This document shows positions 25,161-32,861 of a DNA stretch of 64,000 bases, piece by piece. The DNA lies in assembly GCF_019904155.1 (NCBI RefSeq), contig NZ_JAHCMB010000241.1, positions 63,305 to 127,304 of the forward strand, in the 5' to 3' direction. The notes under the pieces are model-generated. The model saw only the letters and a program-made list of their open reading frames with translations, was not told where the DNA came from and did not search any database. Source of the stretch: Paenibacillus sinensis (GTDB taxonomy: Bacteria; Bacillota; Bacilli; Paenibacillales; Paenibacillaceae). The position numbers and the translations under genes were made by a program. Position 1 is the first letter of the stretch. Every line of letters begins with the position of its first letter.

Positions 25161-26102
25161 ATGTCCCGTTCCAAAACGACTTTTCTGCTGCTGATGTTCC
25201 TGATTCTAGTCTGGGGCATCAATTGGCCATTATCAAAAGCGGCGCTCGCCTATGCGCCCCCGCTGCTTTTCTCCGGCATCCGTACCGTCATCGGAGGAGT
25301 GCTGCTCATTCTGATCGCTTTGCCAAAGGCGAGGCTTCTGAGGCTCAGGCAGCTGTGGCCTATATATCTGATGTCGGCTCTGCTCAGCATCGTGTTCTAT
25401 TACGGTTTCCAGACCATCGGCCTGCAGTATGTGGCGCCAGGGCTGTTCTCGGCTATCGTCTTTTTGCAGCCGGTGCTGCTCGGAGTGTTCTCCTGGCTGT
25501 GGCTTGGCGAGTCCATGTACGGACGCAAAATCGCAGGCCTGGTGATCGGCTTCCTTGGAGTGGCTACTTTAAGCGCCGGGGGATTCTCGGGCAGCATCTC
25601 CCCGGTTGGCATTGTGCTGGCGCTGCTCAGTGCGCTCTGCTGGGCGCTTGGGACGATCTACATCAAGCGGAACGCCGCAAGAGTAGACATTCTGTGGATG
25701 ACGGCCATGCAGATAACGATCGGCGGCGTCATTCTGCTGGCGGCCGGAAGTATGACCGAATCTTGGGGGGCGATTACCTGGAACGCCGCATTTATCTCCG
25801 AGACGTTGTTTATCGCTGTATTTGTGATTGCTCTTGGTTGGCTGGTATACTTTAAGCTAATCAATGAGGGCGAAGCGAGCAAGGTGGGGTCCTACACTTT
25901 CCTGATTCCGCTTGTTTCCATCGGCTCAAGCGTCCTTTTCCTAAATGAACAGATAACGCTGAATCTGGTGGCGGGTCTGATGCTGGTCGTAATCAGCATT
26001 ATGCTGGTTAATGTACGGCCAAGAACGGATCGGCTCGTAAAGGTGGCGTTCTCGAAGGAGGATAACCATGATTATTCCGGTAAGCGGGCAGAGTATTCAT
26101 GA
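25161..26102 (+). CDS. EamA/DMT-family transporter
   Basis: A 313-residue membrane protein with ten predicted helices in two EamA repeats (LLMFLILVWGINWPLSKAAL at the start; second repeat begins near VGIVLALLSALCWALGTIYIKR, about 155). Family members are drug/metabolite exporters. RBS CAAGGAGG precedes the ATG. Its end overlaps the flavin reductase-like gene by 35 bp, so the two are translationally linked. The divergent LysR gene suggests substrate-induced expression. Substrate unknown. Confidence 0.92.
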   Translation: MSRSKTTFLLLMFLILVWGINWPLSKAALAYAPPLLFSGIRTVIGGVLLILIALPKARLLRLRQLWPIYLMSALLSIVFYYGFQTIGLQYVAPGLFSAIVFLQPVLLGVFSWLWLGESMYGRKIAGLVIGFLGVATLSAGGFSGSISPVGIVLALLSALCWALGTIYIKRNAARVDILWMTAMQITIGGVILLAAGSMTESWGAITWNAAFISETLFIAVFVIALGWLVYFKLINEGEASKVGSYTFLIPLVSIGSSVLFLNEQITLNLVAGLMLVVISIMLVNVRPRTDRLVKVAFSKEDNHDYSGKRAEYS

Positions 26103-26670
26103 CAATTACAAAATTCTGATCGGCAGTGTTGTGCCGCGGCCGATCGCGTTCGTTACATCCATTGATGCGGATGGCGTCGTCAATGCGGCGCCCTTCAGCT
26201 TCTTCAACATCGTGAACGATAATCCGCCGATGATCATGTTCTCGTGCGGCAAGCGTCCGGATGGAACGCTGAAGGACACGGCGCGCAACATTCTGCGCAG
26301 CGAAGAGTTCGTGGTGCACATCACGGATGAGGATAACATCGAAGCGATCAATCATACGTCGATCAACGCTCCGGAAGGCGTGAGCGAGCTGGAACTGGCG
26401 GGCCTGACGGCTGTTCCGTCGGAGATCGTGGCCGTTCCCCGCGTTGCGGAGAGCCCGGTCGCGATGGAGTGCCGCCTCGTCCATCATGTGGATCTAGGCC
26501 ACTTCGACCTGTTCGTGGGTGAGGCGCTGAGCTTCTACGTGCGGGATGATCTCATCCACAACGGCCGGATCGACATCGCGGGTCTGAAGCCGGTCAGCCG
26601 GCTGGCGGGCAACTCGTACAGTCTGATCGGCCGCATCTTCGATCTGGAACGTCCGGTCTACGGAGAATAA
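26068..26670 (+). CDS. FMN-binding flavin reductase-like protein (DIM6/NTAB family)
   Basis: A 200-residue split-barrel flavoprotein. The typical start IGSVVPRPIAFVTSIDADGVVNAAPFSFF (about 17-45) binds FMN, followed by PPMIMFSCGKRPDGTLKDTARNI. Homologues are flavin reductases or FMN-dependent oxidoreductases acting in the cytosol. RBS GAAGGAGG lies inside the end of the upstream transporter gene, and the 35-bp overlap indicates coupling. It could supply reduced flavin to one of the LLM enzymes in the window, but no sequence link shows this. Confidence 0.9.
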   Translation: MIIPVSGQSIHDNYKILIGSVVPRPIAFVTSIDADGVVNAAPFSFFNIVNDNPPMIMFSCGKRPDGTLKDTARNILRSEEFVVHITDEDNIEAINHTSINAPEGVSELELAGLTAVPSEIVAVPRVAESPVAMECRLVHHVDLGHFDLFVGEALSFYVRDDLIHNGRIDIAGLKPVSRLAGNSYSLIGRIFDLERPVYGE

Positions 26671-26772
26671 CGGGACGCGAGCCGCTGGAAGGGACAGAGG
26701 CATCCAATACAGACCAGGCAATACAGATCAGGCAGCACATGAAGATGGGACGCTCCCAAGCTTAAAGTGATA

Positions 26773-26835
26773 GGCTCCCCATATAGTAGACAGGTGAAAT
26801 TATTAAACCTGTTACTGTATGGGGAGTCTTTTTAG
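26773..26835 (+). mobile_element. Solo left end of an IS3-type element (copy 1)
   Basis: About 60 bp nearly identical to the left end of the element at 32592: a terminal-repeat-like segment (26773-26793) and a long hairpin, CTCCCCATATAGTA-G-ACAGGT pairing with ACCTGT-TACTGTATGGGGAG (26775-26826), followed by TCTTTTT. Beyond about 26840 the similarity fades and no transposase remains. It has the same orientation as copy 2. The hairpin can act as terminator of the flavin reductase unit. Confidence 0.7.
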
Positions 26836-26969
26836 GTTGAAAGAAGATGCTGTTACCCTGCTCAATCGCAACTATTCAGGCGACTTTTTAATTTCTATGT
26901 TATGTTATATAAATTGACGTGAAGGTCGGTTAAATCGACAAAATGTTATTAGACTTTACATTTTTTTTG

Positions 26970-26997
26970 TTGACAATAACATGGTTTACTCTATAAT
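26970..26997 (+). promoter_or_regulatory. Consensus sigma-A promoter
   Basis: TTGACA (26970-26975), a 16-bp spacer and TATAAT (26992-26997) both match the consensus exactly. It drives the gene at 27084 with a leader of about 80 nt. The DNA upstream (26880-26970) is very AT-rich and holds a GTCG/CGAC dyad at 26925-26939, a possible operator. Confidence 0.8.
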
Positions 26998-27083
26998 GAG
27001 AAACAAGCGGCGGGCAGCGATGCTTTTATTCAATCTCATGTAACCTATGATTACATTATATTGCAGCAGAGGTGTTGCCATAG

Positions 27084-27458
27084 ATGATTACTTCCGCCGG
27101 TCAATGGAAACAGGATATTCTCAGGATTTACAATGAAATCAACAAGAAGCTGTTTAACACTGGTGTCAGACAGCAGAAGGTCGATTTTGTCGGAAACAAG
27201 ATCATCATTTTATCCATCAACAGCCGGGTCCCCGTACTTAAGGTATTGGATACCCATAACGCTTCCGCAGGCCGGGAAATCAATCTGGTGCTGTACGAGG
27301 TGTTCAAGCGTGAAATCAGGCAGGCGTTTATGGATGAATTTCAACTGAATATCAAGGCCGTTCTGAAAGATTATGATGTGGAGACCGAGTATTCCGGTAC
27401 GATCATAATTTTGGAGAAGGACTTGGAGCATTATCTGAACGTTACGTTGGAACTCTAG
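27084..27458 (+). CDS. DUF2294-like small protein
   Basis: A 124-residue soluble protein with an N-terminal helix, central beta hairpins (VDFVGNKIIILSINSRVPVLKVL) and a long basic helix (LVLYEVFKREIRQAFMDEF), ending with an EYSGTIIILEKDLE strand. The pattern resembles the DUF2294 family of Bacillota, whose biochemical role is unknown to me. AGAGGTG lies about 11 nt before the ATG. It has its own near-perfect promoter and its own terminator (27479-27533), so it is separate from the transporter operon that follows. Confidence 0.65.
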   Translation: MITSAGQWKQDILRIYNEINKKLFNTGVRQQKVDFVGNKIIILSINSRVPVLKVLDTHNASAGREINLVLYEVFKREIRQAFMDEFQLNIKAVLKDYDVETEYSGTIIILEKDLEHYLNVTLEL

Positions 27459-27478
27459 GACAAGCGGAGAGCCGACCT

Positions 27479-27533
27479 GCCGTCAGTTTCGGACATCAGC
27501 CATAGGGCTGTGTCTTAAACTGGCGGCTTTTTT
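27479..27533 (+). terminator. Terminator after the DUF2294-like gene
   Basis: GCCG-CAGTTT (from 27479) pairs with AAACTG-CGGC (to 27527), with an inner AGCC/GGCT stem, followed by seven T residues. Confidence 0.88.
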
Positions 27534-27594
27534 ATTATCTGCCGATGCTGAACAGATGTGCCGCGAACTCAAAATGAATCAGGAGGATGAACAG

Positions 27595-28380
27595 ATGAAG
27601 ACCAAGATTGAAATTGCCGGAGTAAGCAAGTGGTTCCGCCGTGACGGGAAGGAAATTGCGGCCATGCAGGAGACCAATCTCAGCATTGAAGAAGGCAGAT
27701 TTGTCAGCATAATCGGCCCGAGCGGCTGCGGCAAATCCACGCTTTTCAACATCATCGCCGGGTTGACTCCTCCATCTACAGGCCGCGTACTGGCGGACGG
27801 GGAGGATATCGTCGGGAAGACGGGACATGTGGGTTATATGCTGCAAAAGGATATGCTTCTGCCATGGAGAACGATCCTGGACAACATCATCCTTGGCATG
27901 GAAATCCGGGGGGTGCCGCGCAAGGAAGCGGTGGCCCGTGCCCAGCCGCTCATGGACCGTTACGGACTCAAAGGCTTTGGCGGCCATTATCCGGCTGAGC
28001 TCTCCGGGGGAATGCGGCAGCGGGCGGCGCTGCTGCGGACCTTGCTGTATGACAGAGATATCATACTGCTGGACGAGCCATTCGGCGCGCTCGATGCCCA
28101 AACCCGGCTGACGATGCAGAACTGGCTGCTGGAAATCTGGGAGGATTTCCGCAAGACGGTGCTGTTCGTTACCCATGATATTGACGAAGCGATTTACCTC
28201 TCAGATGACATTTACGTCTTCTCCGGGCGGCCGGGAAGAATTATTTCCAAAATCTCGGTAGACATGCCGCGGCCGCGTCATATGGAGGATACCGTATCCG
28301 CTTCTTTTATGGAGCTTAAAGCCCATCTGCTTGATTTGCTGTCGGACAACGGGACAAAGCGGGCGGCGAATATATCGTAA
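27595..28380 (+). CDS. ABC transporter ATP-binding protein, NitT/TauT family
   Basis: A 261-residue ATPase of the nitrate/taurine/thiamine-precursor importer type (TauB/SsuB-like). Walker A GPSGCGKST, the Q-loop MLQKDMLLPWRTILDN, signature LSGGMRQRAALLRTLL, Walker B IILLDEPFGALDAQTR and H-loop FVTHDIDEAIYL are intact. A longer frame exists from 27556, but the ATG at 27595 has GGAGG 8 nt away. It is the first gene of a five-gene run with permease, binding protein, amidohydrolase and MFS exporter. Confidence 0.94.
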   Translation: MKTKIEIAGVSKWFRRDGKEIAAMQETNLSIEEGRFVSIIGPSGCGKSTLFNIIAGLTPPSTGRVLADGEDIVGKTGHVGYMLQKDMLLPWRTILDNIILGMEIRGVPRKEAVARAQPLMDRYGLKGFGGHYPAELSGGMRQRAALLRTLLYDRDIILLDEPFGALDAQTRLTMQNWLLEIWEDFRKTVLFVTHDIDEAIYLSDDIYVFSGRPGRIISKISVDMPRPRHMEDTVSASFMELKAHLLDLLSDNGTKRAANIS

Positions 28381-28424
28381 CTGCGGACAAGCTGGATGAA
28401 ACACAACTAAAGGGGGAGAACAGG

Positions 28425-29315
28425 ATGGAGAGTGTGCAGAAGAAAGGGTATGTCATTCATAATTTCGAAGTGGCGGACAGCGCGCCTGCCTTGAAGCAGG
28501 AGACGAAGCAACCGACGCCGTTCGTTCAGGATGAAGAGGCGATGGAACGCCGGAACAAGCGGATGATCGGTATCGGAAGGTTGGCGGTGGCGCTGCTGAC
28601 AGTGCTTCTCTGGGAAGGGTTAACCCGCATCGGCTGGATGGACGCCTATTACTGGAGCAGTCCGAGCCGTATCCTCAGCACGACCTGGACGCAGATCACG
28701 GAGGGCACTCTGCTGGAGGATATCGCCTACACCTCCGGTTCGACGATTCTCGGTTTTGTCGGCGGGACTGTCCTGGGTTCCTTGCTCGGCCTGTCGTTCT
28801 GGTGGTCGCGGAAGTTCGCCGGCATTTTCGAGCCGTTTCTGATTTTGCTTAATGCGATGCCTAAACTGGCGCTTGCTCCGGTGTTAGTTATTCTGTTGGG
28901 TATCGGCTTTTTCTCCAAAGTAGCGCTGGCGTTCACCATGACGGTGATCGTTGCCGCCTTGTCGGCGCACAGTGGAGTGCAGAGTGTGGACAAGGATATG
29001 GAGAAGCTGATGTACTCCCTTGGCGCAAAACGTCATCAGGTGTTCACGAAGGTAGTCATTCCCTGGGCCATGCCCTGGATGATTAGCAGCCTGCGTATCA
29101 ATATTGCCCTGTCGCTTGCTGGTGCGATTGTTGGTGAATTTATCGCTTCCAGCCATGGTATCGGACGGATGGTCATTTATGCCGGAACCATTCTCGATAT
29201 TAATCTGGTCTGGGTCGGCGTAGTGGTCTTGTCGGTACTCTCGATGGTGATGTATATGGGGGTTGTCCTGTTGGAGAAATGGTTGTCCAAGGGCTATGGA
29301 GTGAAAAAGGCTTAG
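28425..29315 (+). CDS. ABC transporter permease, NitT/TauT family
   Basis: A 296-residue inner-membrane permease. A polar N-terminal 45 residues is followed by about six helices. The coupling-loop region is typical of the family (DKDMEKLMYSLGAKRHQVFTKVVIPWAMPWMISSLRINIALSLAGAIVGEF, about 190-240). AAAGGGGGAG precedes the ATG. It lies 44 bp after the ATPase gene and 36 bp before the binding-protein gene. Confidence 0.94.
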   Translation: MESVQKKGYVIHNFEVADSAPALKQETKQPTPFVQDEEAMERRNKRMIGIGRLAVALLTVLLWEGLTRIGWMDAYYWSSPSRILSTTWTQITEGTLLEDIAYTSGSTILGFVGGTVLGSLLGLSFWWSRKFAGIFEPFLILLNAMPKLALAPVLVILLGIGFFSKVALAFTMTVIVAALSAHSGVQSVDKDMEKLMYSLGAKRHQVFTKVVIPWAMPWMISSLRINIALSLAGAIVGEFIASSHGIGRMVIYAGTILDINLVWVGVVVLSVLSMVMYMGVVLLEKWLSKGYGVKKA

Positions 29316-29351
29316 AACTAAATCGATAGAAATCCGATCAAAGGGGAGAAA

Positions 29352-30404
29352 ATGATGAAGAATGTTCGAGCAATTAAGCTGTCCGCCGTTATGACGCTGA
29401 TCTCAGCGATGCTTTTGCTGGCCGGCTGCGGGGGCAAAGATGATGTTGGAGCCGGTACGGCTGCCGCCGGAGGGGAGGGCCTCAAGAAGCTGATTATCGC
29501 CGAACCGCTTCATTACACCGGATATCTGCCATTGTATGTCGCACAGCGCGAGGGGTATTTTGCCGAGGAGGGGCTTAAGGTGGAAATGCTCCAGGCTGCG
29601 GGAGGCGCGCATGTAACGTCGGTGGTCAGCGGGGACGCCTGGGGCGTTATCGGCGGTCCGGAATCGAATGCCTTGGCGAACCAGGGCAATTCCGACCCGA
29701 TTATTTCCGTAAGCAATGTGGTCAATCGCGCCAATGTGTATTTGATGGCCAAGAAAGGCACGGCTCCGGAAGGCAGCTCGGATGGGGACTTAAAGGCATT
29801 TTTGGAGGGTAAAAAAATTAATGTGGGACGGCACGGCGGAACGCCGAATCTGCTTACCCAGTACCTGCTGCTGGAGCTTGGGCTTGATCCTCAGAAGGAT
29901 GTTCAACTGCTGGAGCCGTCAGACGCTTCGACTGTGGTGGCGACGGTGCAGCAGGGCGCAGCGGATATCGCCAATGGCGCAGAGCCGCAAATTAGCGACG
30001 GCATTGATAAAGGCGTGTGGGGCGAGCCGTTTTATAAATTTCATGATATGGGCGATTATGCCTATTCGGTGCTGAGTGTAAAGAAATCAACGATTGAAAA
30101 GGACCCGGAAACGGTGCAAAAGGCAGTGAATGCCGTGGTCAAAGCGCTTAAGGCGATCCAGCAGGACAAGGAAATGGCGATGAAGGTATTGAAGGCGGAA
30201 TTCCCGACACTGTCGGATACGGCAGCCAAAGCGGCGCTGGACCGGGCATATGAAGACCAGCTCTGGAGCCCGGACGGAATAATCTCCAAGGAAGCGCTGG
30301 ACAAGGATATGAATGTGATGATCAAGACGGGGATTTATAAGGGCGAATATACGTACGACGGATTGGTCGATATGCAGTTTGTGAACAAGACAGCAGAGAA
30401 ATAA
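29352..30404 (+). CDS. ABC transporter substrate-binding lipoprotein (NMT1/THI5-like)
   Basis: A 350-residue lipoprotein: signal peptide with lipobox LLAGCGG (Cys near 26), then an NMT1-type bilobed binding domain (LIIAEPLHYTGYLPLYVAQREGYFAEEGL, about 47-75; ININVGRHGGTPNLL-like hinge near 155-168). This family binds riboflavin or thiamine pyrimidine precursors, taurine, nitrate or similar small nitrogen compounds; the exact ligand cannot be read. It sits at the outer face of the membrane and delivers substrate to the permease encoded just upstream. The downstream isochorismatase-fold hydrolase suggests an amide-bearing nitrogen compound. Confidence 0.93.
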   Translation: MMKNVRAIKLSAVMTLISAMLLLAGCGGKDDVGAGTAAAGGEGLKKLIIAEPLHYTGYLPLYVAQREGYFAEEGLKVEMLQAAGGAHVTSVVSGDAWGVIGGPESNALANQGNSDPIISVSNVVNRANVYLMAKKGTAPEGSSDGDLKAFLEGKKINVGRHGGTPNLLTQYLLLELGLDPQKDVQLLEPSDASTVVATVQQGAADIANGAEPQISDGIDKGVWGEPFYKFHDMGDYAYSVLSVKKSTIEKDPETVQKAVNAVVKALKAIQQDKEMAMKVLKAEFPTLSDTAAKAALDRAYEDQLWSPDGIISKEALDKDMNVMIKTGIYKGEYTYDGLVDMQFVNKTAEK

Positions 30405-30445
30405 GCGCCGATAGGGGCTTAATAATACGAAGAGGTGACAACGAA

Positions 30446-31084
30446 ATGGAGATAACTGCGGATTTAATTATGCCGGAAAGAACCGCACTGATTGTGGTTG
30501 ATGTGCAAAATGATTACTGTCACCCGGAAGGTGTGCTGGCCGCGGGCGGGAGTGATGTGTCCGCCGTACAGGAGATGATGCCCCGGCTGCATGGGCTTAT
30601 CGCGGCTGCAAGGGAGCATGGCGTGAAGATCATCTTTATTCAGACTTTTCATGAGCGTGCGACGGATTCGCCTGCCTGGGCTTCGCGTTCCGGCCGCACT
30701 TCGCTGGGGATCTGCCGCAAAGGGAGCTGGGGCGCGGAATTTTACGAGGTCGCCCCCCTTTCCGAGGAAACGGTGGTCAACAAGCACCGCTACAGTGCCT
30801 TTATCCATACCCGGCTCGATTCGGTGCTGCGCTCGCTGCGGATTGAAACGTTGATTATGACGGGCGTCAGCACGAATGTGTGCGTGGAATCAACGGCGCG
30901 GGACGGCTTTATGCTGGATTATCATATCGTGCTGGCGGAGGATGCCTGCGCCTCATATTCACGGGCTGCGCATGAAATGACTGTGGAGAATATGAAGGGT
31001 TATTTCGGGGTCGTCTCGTCGGCGGCGGAAGTGGAGAATATGTGGAAACTCTGGCATGAATCGGCCCTTGAGAACGCATTATGA
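30446..31084 (+). CDS. Isochorismatase-family cysteine amidohydrolase
   Basis: A 212-residue cytosolic hydrolase with the catalytic triad D19 (VVDVQNDY), K113 (VNKHRYSAF) and C146 (GVSTNVCVEST). Close functional types are ureidoacrylate amidohydrolase (RutB), N-carbamoylsarcosine amidase and biuret hydrolase, all of which cleave C-N bonds in small ureido or amide compounds; which applies is unknown. GAAGAGGTG precedes the ATG. Its TGA overlaps the ATG of the MFS gene (ATGA). Linked to a NitT/TauT importer, it probably breaks down the imported molecule to release ammonia. Confidence 0.92.
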   Translation: MEITADLIMPERTALIVVDVQNDYCHPEGVLAAGGSDVSAVQEMMPRLHGLIAAAREHGVKIIFIQTFHERATDSPAWASRSGRTSLGICRKGSWGAEFYEVAPLSEETVVNKHRYSAFIHTRLDSVLRSLRIETLIMTGVSTNVCVESTARDGFMLDYHIVLAEDACASYSRAAHEMTVENMKGYFGVVSSAAEVENMWKLWHESALENAL

Positions 31085-32505
31085 GCAGTCCGGCCGCGGC
31101 TTCCGGCCAGGCGGTAAATCGTACGGCGATCAAGATCGTCATCTGCCTCGGCGCCTTTCTGTCCAATCTGTCCGCCGGCATGTTCAATATTGCGCTGGTG
31201 GATATTTCGGCGGATCTGGGAATACCGGTGGCCTCCGCACAGTGGGTCGTCAGCATCTACCTGCTCGTCATCTCCGTGCTGCTGCCGCTGATGGGACGGC
31301 TTGGCGATATGCATGGCCGGCGGCGTGTACATAACACCGGGCTGTTCGCTTTTGCTATAGGAGCGCTTGGCTGCGCCCTGGCCCAAAATGCAGCCATGCT
31401 GCTCTTCTTCAGAACTATTCAGGGCATCGGCGCCTCCATGTACCAGGCAACCAACATGGCGCTCATTGTCTCCGTCTTTCCCCGGGAGCAGCGGGGGCGG
31501 GCATTGGGCCTGATGAGTACCTTTGTGGCCGCCGGCTCCATGGCCGGTCCGGGGGTAGGCGGATTCCTGATCCAGTGGTTGTCCTGGGAGAGCAACTTCT
31601 GGCTGCTCGCGGCGGTGGCCGGAGCTGTAGCCGTGCTGGCCCAGAAATGGATTCCGCGCGATACGGAAATCTCCGGCGGGCGGCTGGACATCGGAGCAGC
31701 AGTGTGGTTTGCGGTCTGTCTATCCACGCTCATGATCGCTATCGACCTTGGCGGCCGCACCTCGTTTCTGTCTCTGCCGGTGCTGCTGCTGTTTACCGCT
31801 TCTGCCGCGACAGCAGCGGCCTACGCCGCCAAGGAGCGGCATTCCCGCCGCAGCGGGGCGGCTTCGACGTCTCCGCCTGCGGGCGGCGGAATCTCGTTAT
31901 TCACCAACCGATATGTGGCTATCGGGATTATAATTACCGTAGTGACGTACATGGCGGCTTTTGCAGTACAGCTGGCACTGCCGGCGGTGCTGCGGTTGGC
32001 CGGCACAGAGCCGGCCTGGATTGGCCTCATTATGCTCGGCTACCCGCTGGCGCTGGTGGTAACGGCCCCGCTGGGTGGAAGTCTGGCCGACCGCAAAGGC
32101 CCGCTCGGAATTTTGGCCGTCGGCCTTGTGCTGATGAGCGTCACCATGCTGGCGATGAGCTTGACGGCACCTGCGCTTGGGGCAGGACTCATGGCGCTGC
32201 CGGTGGTATTGCTGGGCTGCTCTATGGGCATGATTACGTCGCCCAATACGAGCATTGTAATGGGAATGGCCCCCAAGGAGCAGCTTGGCATGATCAGCAG
32301 CGTACTGGCCTTGTTCCGAAACATTGGCATGATGTTCGGCACGGCAGCCGGGGGGCTGGTCATCGGCGGTGAATCCACGGGATCGGACAGAAGCTATGCG
32401 GTAGTGTTCCTGGTTTGTGCCGCGTGTGTAGGTTTATCCTGTGCCGGGCTGCTGCAAGCCTTTCGCGGCAGCGGCAAAAAAATGCTGCGCGAATCGATAC
32501 GCTGA
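31081..32505 (+). CDS. MFS transporter, DHA2-like drug/metabolite exporter
   Basis: A 474-residue membrane protein with 12-14 predicted helices. Motif A is GRLGDMHGRRRV (about 80-91), and motif C, GPGVGGFL (about 158-165), marks proton antiporters that export drugs or metabolites. A Ser/Gly-rich cytoplasmic loop lies near 250-270. It overlaps the hydrolase gene by 4 bp, so it belongs to the same operon. It may export a by-product or give resistance to a toxic analogue of the imported compound. The next 86 bp lead into an IS remnant whose hairpin could terminate the operon. Confidence 0.92.
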   Translation: MSSPAAASGQAVNRTAIKIVICLGAFLSNLSAGMFNIALVDISADLGIPVASAQWVVSIYLLVISVLLPLMGRLGDMHGRRRVHNTGLFAFAIGALGCALAQNAAMLLFFRTIQGIGASMYQATNMALIVSVFPREQRGRALGLMSTFVAAGSMAGPGVGGFLIQWLSWESNFWLLAAVAGAVAVLAQKWIPRDTEISGGRLDIGAAVWFAVCLSTLMIAIDLGGRTSFLSLPVLLLFTASAATAAAYAAKERHSRRSGAASTSPPAGGGISLFTNRYVAIGIIITVVTYMAAFAVQLALPAVLRLAGTEPAWIGLIMLGYPLALVVTAPLGGSLADRKGPLGILAVGLVLMSVTMLAMSLTAPALGAGLMALPVVLLGCSMGMITSPNTSIVMGMAPKEQLGMISSVLALFRNIGMMFGTAAGGLVIGGESTGSDRSYAVVFLVCAACVGLSCAGLLQAFRGSGKKMLRESIR

Positions 32506-32593
32506 ACCTGTCATTATTATTTTCAGGCTCTGCTCGCAAATCGGATACGCATAAACAGCCTGGCAACGATCTTCAAGATGGGCAACTGATATG

Positions 32594-32653
32594 CTCCCCA
32601 TACAGTAGACAGGTGAAATAATAAAAACCTGTTACTGTATGGGGAGTTTTTTA
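32594..32653 (+). terminator. Terminator-like hairpin inside the IS left end (copy 2)
   Basis: CTCCCCATACAGTA-G-ACAGGT (32594-32614) pairs with ACCTGT-TACTGTATGGGGAG (32627-32646), a 20-bp stem with one bulge, followed by six T residues. It lies just before the OrfA start codon and downstream of the MFS gene. Confidence 0.8.
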
Positions 32654-32680
32654 TGGGACAGAAGAAAATTACAGCAGTCA

Positions 32681-32818
32681 TACTACCTGCATACCTACCA
32701 GACCTTCGAAGAACTCCGGAAGGATGTTGAGGACTACATTCACTTTTACAATAATGAACGGTTACAGGCATAACTAAACGGCCTCAGTCCCGTGGAATTC
32801 AGGACTAAGGCCGCTTAA
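32681..32818 (+). pseudogene. Remnant of IS3-family transposase OrfB C terminus
   Basis: A frame reading YYLHTYQTFEELRKD, then DYIHFYNNERLQA, an in-frame TAA (32771-32773), then LNGLSPVEFRTKAA and a final TAA. The YxxFYNxxRxQxxLxGLSPxEFR pattern is the end of the DDE transposase of the IS3 family. Everything upstream, including the catalytic D, D and E residues, is deleted. It is non-functional. Confidence 0.88.
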
Positions 32819-32861
32819 AATTCTTTTTACTATTTAGACTGTCTACTTGACGGGGTGCAGT

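Larger units (their letters stand above)
32592..32859 (+). mobile_element. Internally deleted IS3-family element (268 bp)
   Basis: Bounded by 21-bp imperfect inverted repeats: left 32592-32612 beginning TGCTCCCC, right 32839-32859 ending GGGGTGCA, sharing 16 of 21 positions including AGTAGACAG. Inside are a terminator-like hairpin, the first codons of a putative OrfA (ATG 32653, MGQKKITA) and, after a large deletion, the tail of an OrfB transposase with an in-frame stop. TG...CA ends are typical of IS3-family elements. No target duplication is visible (ATA left, GTT right). It cannot make transposase itself but could be moved by a full copy elsewhere. Confidence 0.85.
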
